Assembly (NCBI RefSeq): GCF_016802725.1 | Contig: NC_052672.1 | Span: forward strand, 4,275,249 to 4,339,248 | Direction: 5' to 3' | From: Solenopsis invicta | Taxonomy: Eukaryota > Arthropoda > Insecta > Hymenoptera > Formicidae | DNA length: 64,000 bases | Shown here: positions 43,022 to 55,221 of the stretch, one piece after another | Layout: every line of letters starts with the position of its first letter | How positions within the stretch are numbered: position 1 is the stretch's first letter | Translations under genes and position numbers: made by a program | The notes under the pieces: model-generated | What the model was told of the DNA's origin: nothing | Seen by the model: the letters and a program-made list of their open reading frames with translations, nothing else | Databases searched by the model: none

Positions 43022-44277
43022 TTAAGAAGGACGTTTCCCGTAGCGGCGTACTCCTCCTAGTTTCTTGTAATCTGGGCGATCTTTGTCTGCGAGTCGGCTA
43101 GAGCGCCGTATAGCTGGTTCCTGGGCGGAAACATCCTTATTGAAGGTGAGGTTGGCCCCTTCGAACGATAGGGGAGACAATAAGGGATCTGTCACCGGAT
43201 TTTGTACTGCCGGTAACAACTCCTCGTTTACCGTTTCGTTCCTCTCGTCCGAGGAAACGGCGCGCTTCCAGATTTGGTTGAAATGCCGTTTGATGATATC
43301 CTTATCTATTCGTGCTATTGTAGATCCTATGCAGTCGATTATCTTTCCAGGGACTCGACGGCCGTTTGCCAACTGTACCGTCACCAATTGTCCCGGAATA
43401 AATTTTCGAGTTCTTGCCCCATGATGAGTGTCGAACAGGTTCTTCATTCTTTTCTGCTGATAAGATAGCTTCCCTTCCGATTTGCTTTTCGGGTTGAAAA
43501 TCTCCAAGGGCGTACGAAATTTTCGTCCAAAGAATACTTCTGCTGGAGATTTGTGATCCGGAGCTACCTCACACGGTGTATAGTTATACATATACAGGAA
43601 CTGATTTAATTTAATTTCTCTCTGCGACGGAACTTGTAAATCTAAAGAGCGTTTCAGCGTATTTACCATACGTTCTGCTAATCCATTCGACTGAGGATGT
43701 CTTGGAGGGCTACGTAAATGAATAATATTGAAGTCCTCACAGAGTTCCACAAATTCTTCTGCTGTAAACTGCGTTCTATTGTCAGAAACTACAGCCTTTG
43801 GTGGGCCATATCTCGAAAATAGACGACGCAAATATTTGCATGTAGCTGTTGCTGTAATGGTTGAAAACCATTCAGCATCCATAAATCTTGAGTGGCTATC
43901 GACTGTGATAAGCACCCATTGTCCATGAATTGCACCTGCAAAGTCCATGTGAACACGTTGCCACGGTGATTTTGATTCCGGCCATGGATGAAGAGGTTTC
44001 TTCGTAGGATTTGGAGCGGTTTCCGCACAATGTTTGCATTTCTTGACAAAATCCTCGATGTCAGCGTGCATTACAGGCCAATAAAGTAACGTCGAGCCAA
44101 CTGTACCATTCGACGAATACCTGGATGTGCAATGTGCAGTTGTCGTAGGACAGCTTGCCGAAGACTGTGCGGAATAACAATTTTATCGTCAGACACAAGA
44201 GTTTTTTCTACGACGGTTAAATATTGACGACGACGATAATAAGGAAGCAGATCCTTGTCTTTCGTATCGGATTTTTG
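43022..44277 (-). pseudogene. pol: Gypsy-2 integrase
   Basis: Zinc-binding part (LHIAHPGIRRMV…CKHCAE) and integrase core HMDFAGAIHG, VVSDNRTQFTAEE and QSNGLAERMV (D, D, E all present). The C-terminal region follows (RTRKFIPGQLVTVQL). A shift near 44085 separates the zinc part from the core. Confidence 0.9.
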
Positions 44278-46150
44278 CTATCCGACTTGTAAACGATCGA
44301 TAACTTCGGCTAGAATTCCGTCCTTGTATGTTTCTCGTTGCAACTCTTCCCGAGTCGTTTTAGGTAGACTCTGGGCTGATTCTTGCACTATTTGTTGAAT
44401 TTCCGTTTCCAGCTGTTGTAAGGAAGCTACTACTTCTTCCAATTCTGGATCAGAAGATTCTGCTCTAGCCTCTTGAATGAGTCTCGATAAGGCGTCCGCT
44501 TGTCCAAAGTGTTCTGTTCTGACATATTCGATGTCGAAATTATAACCAATAAGGCAGAGAGCCCATTGCTTTAAACGATTTGCAGTACGGGTATCTAAAC
44601 CCTTCGTTTTTGAAGTACGGAATAGCGTTAATAGGGGTCGGTAATCCGTTTGAAGAATAAATTTTCGACCAAATATAAACTTTCTGAATCGTACGACCGC
44701 AGTTACAAGCGCCAAAGCTTCTTTTTCAATTTGGCTGTAACCTTGTTGAGTCTTCGTCAAAACCTTAGACATGTGAAAGACAGCTTTTACTTGGCCATCT
44801 GGGTAGCGTTGTAATAAAACACCACCGATACCTGCCGGACTTGCATCCGCAGCGACTATTAGCGTTTGTGCAGAGTCATAATGTGCAAGTAAAAGAGGAC
44901 TCGATAAAACTTTTTTTACCTTGTGAAAAGCTTGATTGCAAGCTGAAGTCCATCTAAACGGGGTATCTTTTTTCAATAATGTTTCCAACGGAGCCTTTAA
45001 GCGATGTAGATTTGGTACAAATTTTCCGTAATAATTGACTAGTCCAAGGAATGATCTAACTTCCTTTGAATTATTTGGAATCCGCATTTCACGTATTGGC
45101 TGAATACGCGCTGGATCTGGCTCGATTCCTCTGGAAGAAATAATAAATCCTAGATACTTTACTGATGACGTATAAAACTTACATTTTCCCAAGATCAACC
45201 TGAAATCCCAGTCTTGAAGTCTGTTCAAAACAGCGTTTAGACGTGTGTCATGCTCCAGACGATCGCATCCATCGATGAGAATATCATCCAGATAAATCAG
45301 AACACCTGGTATATCTGCGAGAGCTCCAGAGTGCATTGGATTATTGCCGGTGCTGGTTTTAGACCAAAAACCAGCCGATTGAATACAAACAATCCTCGAT
45401 GCGTGTTGATTGTAGTTAAAGGTTTGCTTTCGTCATCCAATTTCATTTGGAAATACGCGTCTGAAAGATCCAACTGAGTAAACCTTGTATTCCCTCGATG
45501 TTTTGCCATGATATCCTCAATATTTGGAATGGGATAATCATCAGATTCTAGTGCTTCGTTCAATCCTGTGGAATAATCAGCACAAATGCGTAGTTTTCCA
45601 TTTGGTTTCTTTGCGACGACAATCGGAGCTGCCCACTCTGATGTGTCAATTGGAGTTAGAATTTCATTACTAATAAGCCGATCGATCTCGGCGTTGAGCT
45701 GTTCTTCCAGTGCGAGTGGAACTGGACGGCGTTGTGCGTGAATTGAATAAGCGTCTTTTTTAAGGCGTAGCTTGACTTTAGCCTTTGTACATTCCCCAAT
45801 TTTGTCACTAAATAGTTCTGGGAATTGATTCGACAAGGAAGTATCTTTGACCGTGTTGATGGCCAATTGATTTCCTGTAACTCCTTGGTCACATTCTACC
45901 AACTTGAGTTCATCGATTACCTATGCACTTATAAGTACTGTTTTTAAGCGATTTAACACAATAACAGGCCTTTTTGTAATCTTTCCTTTGTAACTTAAGG
46001 TTGCGTTGAAATATCCTTTCGTATTCAACTTGTGTCTAGAGACATTTACGCAAGTAGATTTATAAGGTGGACATCCTATATTTGTCCATATCTTAGATCC
46101 AATCGCTGTTACATCTGCGCCTGTGTCTAGTTACATCTTAGTTTGCTTGT
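44278..46150 (-). pseudogene. pol: Gypsy-2 protease, RT and RNase H
   Basis: Protease motif LDTGADVTAIG near 46125, preceded by an in-frame TAA. RT fingers and palm follow (LRICADYSTGLNEAL, LDLSDAYFQMKLDDE), with a frame change near 45340, then YLDDILID (45272 region) and RNase H (VAADASPAGIGGVLLQ, LQTDYRPLL). A stop follows at 44278. Confidence 0.9.
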
Positions 46151-46153
46151 CGT

Positions 46154-47162
46154 TTAGCAAGATTTCCACATATTTTCTATGTTGTTGACCGGTTCCTGAA
46201 ACACCTTTAAAATGAATACTTTCGACCTTCTTTTTACCTTTTGACCAACAGACTTTGCTATGTGACCAGTCTTCTTGTAGATTCTACAGTCTGAATTTTT
46301 AAAAGAGCAGTCATCTCTCTTGTGAGTTGAGAGACCGCATCCACGACATTGTGAAAATGACGATTTACTTGTAGAAGGCTTTATGTAACGTTTCGATTCC
46401 TTCTCCTTTGGTTTGGATTTAGAATATTTTTGTACAGCGTTGATTTCCGGAAAATGTTGATCCTTGACTCGTCTCACATCTGCAGTACGTTCCACATGAG
46501 CATAGTAAATTTCTTTGATGTCATTGAATGTACAGTTTTCCTTTTCGGCTGTAATCTTAAACAGAAGAGTACGTTCTGTCTGATAAGCATGACCACTTAA
46601 CGCTAGTGCTGCAAGCAAAATTTTGAGTTGATCTATATTGAAATTATTAATTTCAAAAGCATCCCCCATGATGCTAATTCGATCAAGAATGTCGATTACA
46701 GCCACGGACGGTGTTGCTCGATAATTTAAAGCTTCAAACCGACGTTGAGAAAGTGACTTATTGTCATGAAATTGCTTTTTTAAATGTTTGACGATATCTG
46801 CAAAACTTAAATTGTGTGGCTTGGAAGGTGATAAACGACTCAATAATCGTTGATACTCATCATCGCCGAGGGCATTTAGAAGTAACTGCTTTCTATCTTC
46901 CTCTGTTAAGCCTCTCGCACCATCGATAAAGGTGCCTTCGTGTCGCTCGTACCACAGTGTAAAGGTTTTGCACTTAGTCGGCTCGTGAATATAAACCCAA
47001 TCGTTCAGCCAGATTTGAAAACTGGGATGATTTGGCAAGGGGGGCGGACAAGTTGCTATCCGTTCCCAACTGCGACGATGTAAAAGCGGAATTACCTTGT
47101 ACTTTATTTGTTAGCAAACTCATCATCTGCTTTTGTGACTCAACCATTTGTTGCATAAACAA
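46154..47162 (-). pseudogene. gag: Gypsy-2 Gag
   Basis: Gln/Met-rich start (MFMQQMVESQKQMMSLL), then a capsid-like region (…LLLNALGDDEYQRLLSRLSP…) and a zinc-knuckle region CRGCGLSTHKRDDC. A second knuckle is degenerate, with Cys positions lost. A frame break near 47038 splits the N-terminus from the rest. Confidence 0.82.
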
Positions 47163-47266
47163 TTGCTGTCTTCCTGCTAGCTTTTACTGGCTTTCTGTTA
47201 ACGCAGTGTACTTGAGTACTGATCCATCGTGAATTTTATACGTGGTTCGTATAACCTCAAAATTGA

Positions 47267-47284
47267 GTTATAACCGTAGCGCCA
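47267..47284 (-). other. Gypsy-2 primer-binding site
   Basis: On the element strand TGGCGCTACGGTTATAAC, two bases inside the 5' LTR. tRNA not identified. Confidence 0.5.
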
Positions 47285-47286
47285 AT

Positions 47287-47498
47287 TGTTGTGTCCTTTG
47301 GGTGCCAAATAACAGCTTAAGTATCTATACGTAAAGGCGTGGAAGTCGTCCACATCCCGCTTCGCGTGTCTCAAACCTACACACACTCCCTGTCTGCGAG
47401 GCGCGCACACACACGTTTTCGGCGCCCTTCATGATAGCGCCACCTCTCTCGGCGTCTGTTCGGGCGGCACGCTGCATGAGACCCCAAGGGTCCCAACA
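47287..47498 (-). repeat. Gypsy-2 5' LTR
   Basis: 212 bp, TG…CA ends on both strands. Confidence 0.93.
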
Positions 47499-47588
47499 AT
47501 CACCATAAATAGTACCATAGTTTGACACAAACCACAATAATAATGAATGTGCATAATCGTTAAATATTATAAATAATAGTGGATCAGT

Positions 47589-48972
47589 TTATATTCTTAT
47601 TGTAATACTCAAAGAAAGAAAATGATTATAAAACGTAGGTGCTAATACTGATTTCATAACGATAACGCCAGTATAGAGAAAAAATTTGCGAAATTTGGTG
47701 GCCTTCCATCTATCGATATCATATAAACTTCTAGGTTTTCTTGCGAATTCTGATAGTATGCAGGACTTGATTGCAATTAAATGAGCGGAAATTTTCTTGA
47801 TATTTTCTGCTGATAATCTGATACTACCTCTAACCCATAACTGTAGCAATCGTTTCACAACACCTAAACAAACAAGATGCATGTAGTCTAACGGAATTTG
47901 CGATACCATACCAATGGAAAGCTTCTCTAGTATAGAATTACCAGTATGATGCTCGGGTTGAGCTCGATTTTTGAATGTATCATTTGAACGTAAAGTGCAA
48001 CGAGTTTCAGGATAAACTACTCTATTACATCTGAAATCACCCTCTTGTGTACATTTTGAACATGAAAAATATCCAGTATGCCCTTTCGTATATGTTATGA
48101 ATGATTTGGCTGGTGCATCACATACTATTGCGTTAATACTAACAGTATATCTGTTATTAGAAACAACTAAACCACATTGAGAAAAAAAGACAAATTCGTT
48201 CACAAAATCAGCTAAAAATTTGTTTGCATCATTCGGTTTCGACATTCCATGATATATACCAATTATAAATGGTGATGTATAAACATCTATGCCTTTAATA
48301 GACGCCAAAATAGGTCAAAATTGACTACCGGAACTTTTGGAAATAGATAAACCATCTATATTAATATTTAATTTTAAATGATTACTTTTTATAAATGCAG
48401 AATACATGTTTATGTTTCGTTGGAGACCAGATGAAATGTCAAAATGTACATAATGACCCTTGTCTAGAAATTTTATATTTATGGATGCATTTCGCGGTGA
48501 TCCCATTAAAACCCGAACATCAGTAGGTAAATCAGAATGACCATGTTTTTTCAAAATTTTAAGTAACTTACAGTACTATGAGCAATATTGTCCTCAACAA
48601 CTGTTTGCAAATCTTTTTTTAAATTTTTGCCAGAAATATTATCAATATTTGTAAAGTCAAGAACATTATCAGAATTTGTCAAGTCAAAAGCATTATCAAT
48701 ATTTGTCAAATCAAGAGCATTTTCTAATTAAAAACTATGTTCTCTGTCGCTTTCTGATAGCGATTCTATTTCGTCATTTACTTGGCATTCTGTATCCAAT
48801 GTATTGCATGTAGTACGTAACACATTGTTTTTTTCAGAAGTACATGCTGATTCGCTTATTGAACTGATGTCGAAACATTTGATTGTAAAGGAAAAACATC
48901 GATAGAATCTAATACGTTTTTAATTAATTGATTATAACGTCTCTTAGATAAATATCGTACATCTTTAGGCAT
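47589..48972 (-). pseudogene. tnp2-like (CACTA-type) transposase, N-terminal and core part
   Basis: Start candidate MPKDVRYLSKRRYNQLI at 48972; an Asn/Asp-rich stretch with a threefold 36-bp repeat (48640-48725) follows. Then LKKHGHSDLPTDVRVLMGS, INIDGLSISKSSGSQF and, after a shift near 48312, IGIYHGMSKPNDANKFLADF, DAPAKSFITYTKGHTGYFSC and PLDYMHLVCLGVVKRLLQLW. These match the tnp2/transposase_21 type protein of CACTA-like elements, common in invertebrates. A stop near 48865 and the shift mark decay. The 3' part continues beyond gypsy-2 at 42691. Confidence 0.78.
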
Positions 48973-48984
48973 GATAAGATAGCA

Positions 48985-49690
48985 CAAATCTGTTGAATAA
49001 AAACCATGTTATATGTAAAATAAATTTAGTTTTGTTAAATGTTACATGAAGAAGAACAAATGCAATAAAATATGTTACATGAAAATAAAATTAACTAAAT
49101 AAATCAATTTTAAATGTTAAAAAATATTAGTAATTTTTTGCAATTGTCACACTTAAAACAATTTAACGTGGAGCATCAAGGGACAAATATATTTTACTTT
49201 GAAAACAATTGTGCCAATCTCTGACATCTGAACACTATGCAAAATCAAGTAATAATGTAGAAAACGTATTTCACACTGTACCTTGATAGCAGTTGATCGA
49301 AGAGATGAAATCGGCCAATCAACAAACAGTATAGGTCCAGAAATTGATATCAGATCGATGTAAAAACTGATTTGAAGCCACCACCAATATAAGAGAGATT
49401 CATCGGACCGATGGAAATATAAGATAGGACAAATCTGTGGAGTAAAAACAATGTTCAAAATTAATTTAGTTAAATGTTACATGAAGAAGAACAAATGCAA
49501 TAAAATATGTTACATGAAAATGAAATTAACTAAAGAATTAATAAATTTTAAATGTTATTATAAAAAATATTAGTAATTTTTTGCAATTGTCACACTTAAA
49601 ACAATTTAACGTGGAGCATCAAGGGAAAAATATATTTTACTTTAAAAATAATTGTGTCAATCTCTGATTTTATATGCGACTTTCAATTCT
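48985..49690 (+). repeat. Two direct copies of a ~220-bp unit
   Basis: Copies near 48990-49215 and 49440-49665 share AAATGTTACATGAAGAAGAA, AATATTAGTAATTTTTTGCA and TTTAACGTGGAGCATCAAGG in the same order. Confidence 0.85.
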
Positions 49691-49923
49691 AACCTCTAAT
49701 TATGCAAATTTTATCTTAATCTACTTTTTATATTTCATATAAGTATTATATAAATTAATAAACTTCGTACCTTTACATTACGTTCAATGAACATTACAGT
49801 TTGATTAAAAAAGTGACAAGATTACCTTGGATTATCTTCAGGAGTTGCAAAGGCGTCCTTCTCCTATGATGAGAACCAACGGAAAGAACGGAAGCGTGCA
49901 ATGTAATGCTATTAGGTTAAAAT

Positions 49924-50177
49924 CCCGCGTAATTCAAATTATATAACATCATCATACTGTCAATGCAATAGTTGTTAGATAATACGCAACATTGCAGGTT
50001 ATGTTATTATTCAGTAGTATTACATGTAAATAACGGAGTTTTATAATAGTTTTATAACCAAGTTATATTGTATATTTAAAGGAAGGTTACATAATTATAA
50101 TATAATTACAGGAAAACATCTGTTATATTACGTGTTGCTCCTACGTTATATTACATTTATATTTGGTGTTTGCTGGG
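49924..50177. mobile_element. Fragment related to the CCCAGCAA-ended family
   Basis: Right end TGTTTGCTGGG and the same TTATATAAC/GTTATGTTATT subterminal vocabulary as 35922-37491. Left end diverged. Confidence 0.5.
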
Positions 50178-51200
50178 GATAAACTATGTATAATTAAACC
50201 ATATTATTTATATAAACGTATATAAAATTATAGTTTTTCTACTGATATTTATAAATGCGGATTAGCATCTGGAATAACTTTTTTGTTATTATTTGTTTAA
50301 AAATGCAACTAGAAAATATGTCAATATAATACAATAACTAAATTAAGTATGAAAAAATTTTTATTAAAAAAACATTTAAAAAACATTTAAAAAATATTGT
50401 CTGCTTATTGAGATGTAGATTGAGGTTATTTCATTCATAGATCTATTTTGTCTATTGATACCGTTGTAAAATTCTTTGATATAATTAATATTTGCCCTTA
50501 TTTTTTGTATCTGAATGTATTAACCATTTATATTAAAGAATTTTACAACAATTGCAAAGCTGTATTTTCCGCTAAACGCAGCCAATTTTTGATGATATAT
50601 GAACAGCGGCTCTAAATCTTTATATGTTTGAAATTGTGAAATTAACATTTAATTATTATATATCAAAGAAACATTTTTATTTTTTTTATTTATTAGGGAT
50701 TAAATATGTGATTTAATCCCTAATAAATAAAAAAATTATTTAAAAACAATGTATAATTTTAAGTTGATCTTTATGATTCAGAGTAGCTATCATATGTATT
50801 ATAAGCTTCTTATTGCTGAAGTAGTGCACATTCTGCGTTAAAAATAATATTTAGGTATATGTTTAAACTTTTATGAAAGCAAAAAGAAAAAGCTAGTGCA
50901 GTCCAATGCAGCAATAAAAAACGAATCCTACTCGTATACTTAATTTTCTGATACAATACAAACGGTTTTTTATATTTAACTAATTTTATATGTTTAAGCG
51001 TGATTTATAATAAAAACTTTCTTAAATTCTTTATATATATACTTAGATATTATATATAGTCTGGATTACCTTGTGTATATATATCGTCATTATCACGTTA
51101 TCACGTTGTAGATTTCATTGGGTGTATATATACAGGGTGTCAGATAAGTACCGCCCCTGGTTTCGTGGATTGATAGATTCGGGCAATACATGTATAAGTA
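50178..51200. other. Intergenic AT-rich sequence
   Basis: No gene seen. Holds a perfect hairpin (50681-50735) and a possible TE terminus, CAGGGTGTCAGATAAGTACC, at 51135. Confidence 0.5.
50681..50735. repeat. Perfect 25-bp hairpin, 5-nt loop
   Basis: Left arm ends ATTAGGGATTAAAT at 50705, loop ATGTG, right arm is its exact complement to 50735. Confidence 0.9.
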
Positions 51201-51203
51201 TAA

Positions 51204-51207
<4 letters not shown>

Positions 51208-51251
<44 letters not shown>

Positions 51252-51312
51252 AACTTTATACATATACATATATTGCGCGCGCGCCCGCGCACACACACAC
51301 GCACGCACGCAC
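51208..51312 (+). repeat. (TA)n palindrome plus (GC)/(CA)/(CGCA) runs
   Basis: TA run flanked by TAAAGTTTATA and its complement, followed by GCGCGC and CACA/CACG runs. Confidence 0.9.
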
Positions 51313-52204
51313 GCGTACCGTAAACGCACTAATACAAGGGATGTTAAAACCGCCCTATTACACTACTTTATTAAATAAAAATATTAATAGAAATGAAAAA
51401 TACAACTTAAAAATATCAATCCAATGTATTTGCTTGATTTTTTTTGTTTGTATGACGCATTATCTGTTTTGTGTTTTAGATCAGTTATTACACAAAGACA
51501 CGATTGATCGTCTCTGAAGCAAACAATATTTCAAGCCTTGTACCGAATCATCGGATCGCATAAATAATTTCTTTGAGGTAAATATTACTTTTTTATCTTT
51601 ATAATAAAGTATAGGCAAAATAAGACTGTTATTTTAAATTTATTTTTTGTTGCAAAATCATCTTAAATACTAGGTGGTTTGTTTTAATATACATATGTAG
51701 TAAGCAAGCTTTGCAAATGTAGCACATAGATTGTTACTGTTCGAGGTCAATCAAGTAATTTTACGTAAAACTTTTCACGCTTCACTTTTCACTTCTCATT
51801 TTTTTATTTTTCACTCATAAAGAATTCACATGAATCTTTTCAAGCATAGCGATTATGTAGTAGGTTAAACACGCAAAAGTTTAGTTTGGGTTTTAAAATT
51901 AGCCTTTTTTACAAGTTAAAAAAGTGAAATAACAAATATAAAATATATTTATTAAATTTCAAGATATAACTGTTACTGAAACACATTTGGCTTGGTTCGT
52001 ACTTTTCTGTTTTTATTTTATTAATTTTTCTAATTGCTTGAGCGTCAACTTTGAAACTTACTTCCAAATTAAAATTTTATTTATGTGAAAGAAAAAATTG
52101 TAAAAAAATATATTCCTAATTAAATAGCTATATATTTCTTAGTTTTGTTACATAAACTTAATTTATGCAAAGAAAGCACGTTTCTCGCGACATTCTGGGA
52201 TAGT
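51313..52204. other. Intergenic sequence
   Basis: AT-rich; the open frame across the microsatellite has no family resemblance. Nothing supported. Confidence 0.45.
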
Positions 52205-52403
52205 TGGTAACATGGCCGTAAATGGGCAATCTTTGGAGTGGGGATATTGCCATCCTTGGACGGCAAAATGTACAAAATCAAGATTCTTGTACGTAGTGGT
52301 CTATCCGGTTGTTTACGAACTGGAACAACTGGACGGAACACTCGCACGAAGGATCCACGTTCAGGACCTCAGATCATATCTAACGCTTCCTACTGATTCC
52401 TAG
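52205..52403 (+). pseudogene. Gypsy integrase C-terminal remnant
   Basis: Short open segment ending VVYPVVYELEQLDGTLARRI and HVQDLRSYL, the typical C-terminal tail of a gypsy-like integrase. Everything upstream of the element is gone. The TAG at 52401-52403 is followed at once by the ATG of the next ORF. Confidence 0.6.
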
Positions 52404-53018
52404 ATGTGTCCCGTAATGAGTAATAGAGATCTACGGCGGATTTCCCGCAAATTCTATTACCGCCATCGACCCGTATGGGAGTTTATTAGGAATAATGACG
52501 AAGGCTTTTGGCCGGACCTGAGGGACACTATGGAACAGGCCCACCGCTGGAGGTTCGTTCCAAAAGACGAAAATGGATCTAGGATAACCGAGTTTCCTCG
52601 CTCTCGGGACACCGGCTCCCAGACCCTGGAGCCGAACCCCTTCGGGGCGAGCAGCTGGGAGGCGGGAAGGGCGGGAGCCCGCGAGACAGTGGGCCGTAAC
52701 CGGATGGCCGTAAACCCTTCACCACCAACGGTGCCCCTGCGCGCCGCGGGCGGGTGTTGGTATTGCGGGTCCCGATTCCACGCAAACGCCGAATGCAACT
52801 TCCCCCGCATGCAGATTTTCTGCTGTGGCTGCGGGGAGAGGGGCGTGACGATACGAACGTGCCGTAATTGTGGCCCGGAGTACCGTCGAATGGACCCAGC
52901 AAGCGCGCCCAGGGGATCGGGCAACCGCCAACGACTGGCCGAGGCTGCCCGCGACGGGCCGGAGGAGGAGGATCGCGAGCAGGAGTATTCGAAGCGACTA
53001 CGGCAAGAAAACGTTTAG
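52404..53018 (+). CDS. Zinc-knuckle ORF downstream of integrase remnant
   Basis: 204 codons, GC-rich, intact. The N-terminal half is basic and aromatic (RKFYYRHRPVWEFI); the middle is Gly/Ser/Pro-rich; then a CCHC knuckle CWYCGSRFHANAEC and a second degenerate one CCGCGERGVTIRTCRNC. The tail is strongly charged (EEEDREQEYSKRLRQ). No domain beyond the knuckles is recognised. Position straight after an integrase tail suggests an extra 3' ORF of a gypsy-like element with nucleic-acid-binding function (inference). It could also be a displaced gag. Confidence 0.6.
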   Translation: MCPVMSNRDLRRISRKFYYRHRPVWEFIRNNDEGFWPDLRDTMEQAHRWRFVPKDENGSRITEFPRSRDTGSQTLEPNPFGASSWEAGRAGARETVGRNRMAVNPSPPTVPLRAAGGCWYCGSRFHANAECNFPRMQIFCCGCGERGVTIRTCRNCGPEYRRMDPASAPRGSGNRQRLAEAARDGPEEEDREQEYSKRLRQENV

Positions 53019-53400
53019 GACGCCTACAGGAACCCACCCCTAGAGACAAAACCCCACTACCGCCCCTTGTCCTTGCCCCTTAGCACATTTTAGTTTTTAT
53101 GTATGTTTAATTGTAAAGAGGGAAGAAAATATAGTTTTGTTGGTCCTCTTGATCTATGCCTATACTCTTTTCATATTCGTCCCACCCCTCTACGACGGCA
53201 AGCGCTGTAGCGGAGAACGGAAAAGAAGAACAATAAGGCGTACTCTAAAACGGGACATTCGCTTCCCTTTCTTCCTCCCGGGGAGAGAGACGCAACCCAG
53301 GCTACCCACCACGGCCTTATCGGGACGGCGCTATGGAGCGCCACGTCACAATATATATATATCTTTAACAGTCGGCATGAAAAGGGAGAATGAACGCTGC
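53019..53400 (+). other. 3' region of the gypsy remnant
   Basis: C-rich stretch then a GC-rich block (53220-53350), compatible with a 3' untranslated region or LTR. No second LTR found in the window. Confidence 0.4.
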
Positions 53401-53785
53401 TAGTGCTGCGGAGTGATCGCGAAAGATATTCTGCTGTTTACAATAATATACCTAACTTTGTCTTTCTACATATCGGTAGGTCTGTTCTGAAAATATTAAT
53501 GTCAAAAAAGAAAGAAATAATGGAAAAAAAACATCAACGATACAGTAGAATAATCTTTTGTTAAAAACTGTAACTCCCTACTACCGGCAAATAACATAAC
53601 AGAAAAAACACGGATGCCGACGGAGACCACGCGACACCTGCAACAGAGAGGAACCTGAGAGCGGCTACGGCGGCCTTTTTCCTATAACGCTTCGAAACTC
53701 CCGTACACTAGTGACGCACATTCATTCTGGCCAGAATGGGAACTACATGTCACATCCATTTTGCAACCCGCCGTTAAAAACAGTG

Positions 53786-53861
53786 TGGATGTTAGTACGG
53801 ACAACAGCCCACATCCATCTCTCGAGAAATGGATGTAGGTTGTTGTCCGTACTAACATCCA
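53786..53861. repeat. 76-bp hairpin
   Basis: TGGATGTTAGTACGGACAAC arm and complement GTTGTCCGTACTAACATCCA with a second complementary pair (CATCCATCTC/GAAATGGATG) inside. Confidence 0.85.
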
Positions 53862-55221
53862 TTTTGCTGTAAATAAAATCTGACGCGTATCGCGTGTGTT
53901 GCATCCAGAACAAGGGTCGAGAATGTGCACAAATGATTAATTACGTCTACTTTCGCGTAATTTTTTATTTATTATAGTCTGAATTATTTACATTAACATT
54001 GATATTAATACGTATCAATACGTTTATGCCCATATTTTGCACATTCATATTTTTACTTAAAAAAGATTTAATAGTGAAAGAGAGAATTTGGTTCTTTAAT
54101 AAAGAAACATTCTATTTTACGCAGTACTTAAAAAATAATTCTAATTAACATCGCATCATATGATGAAGAAGAAATAAATGTCTTTCCACGAATAAATGTA
54201 CCATCTTTTTGTTTTTACATAATTCTTTATTATTTAAATGTCTTCAAATTATGCTTTTGAAACAATTAGCTTTTTTAATTTTTTTAAATCTTAATGCAAC
54301 TCTCTCTCTCTTTCTCTCTCTCTCTTTCTCTTTCTTTCTTTCTCTTTCAACGTGATTGTCCTTTAATTGTTTAGGCCTTCAGTTAGAGAGAGAAAGCATC
54401 GCGGTGATAGACATGGAGCGAGCGGCGATGTTATCTCTATGGATACCCTCCTCTTCACTCCCCTCTCTCCCATCACGTTTTCCGTGCTACGTTTAGGCCA
54501 TAAAATTCAGAAAGAGGATTTCGGACGATTTCTGGGCAGGGATGTAGAGAGACCAGAAAGCGCCCACTCTTTTTTTATTTTGTTACAATGACATATGCGT
54601 GCATACGCATGATTTACAAATGATAATACGCGCGTTTATTATGGCACAATAAATAATAATAATAATAATAATAATGTAATCAAAATCAATGGAATATATG
54701 GATACTTGAGTATTATTTTTATTCTCTAACTTACAAGCGTGAGGATTATTGATCTGATTTCAATACAATCTTTCAACAGTTTTTACGAAATATCACGTAA
54801 AGATTAATCAAAACTTAAAAAAAAATTAATAAAGAATTATATAATAATATACGATATGAGGTATCGAAGCGTTAGTCGGTAAACTAACCAATTTTAATCA
54901 AATTTTTCTCGATATTAACCTTTATTAACTAAGAGTGAGAAAATGCAATTTACTCAAATATTTTCGAAAAATTAAAGTTAAATAATGATTAAAATATACG
55001 CAGCAATTTTCTAAAAATTGTTTTTTTAAGGCAAATGGTAAAAACAAATATATAAACCCGTGTGATTTTTACAATTATTTTATGCAAAGTTGATTTGAAA
55101 AAAAATATTTATTACCTTTATTGTCGTCCAAGTGACGTATTTTGTCAGTCCACAAAAAGGCTAATCATAATGAAATAATACAGGGAAATAGCTTTTTTGT
55201 ATATATTTCAGGTTTTACAAA
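53862..55221. other. Intergenic sequence with simple repeats
   Basis: CT-rich run at 54301-54350 and (AAT)n at 54649-54676. A weak open frame at 54367-54591 has no family match. Confidence 0.5.

Larger units (their letters stand above)
42797..47498 (-). mobile_element. Ty3/gypsy LTR retrotransposon 2
   Basis: LTRs at 42797-43010 and 47287-47498 with a 5-bp duplication ATCAC (42792-42796, 47499-47503). Minus orientation. About five substitutions between LTRs, including loss of the terminal TG at 43010. A polypurine tract (AAGGGAGGAG) precedes the 3' LTR. Several stops and shifts in gag-pol. Confidence 0.94.

Noticed and set aside
51071..51517. 148-codon frame
   Set aside because: Runs through (TA)n and (CA)n repeats; no homology recognised.
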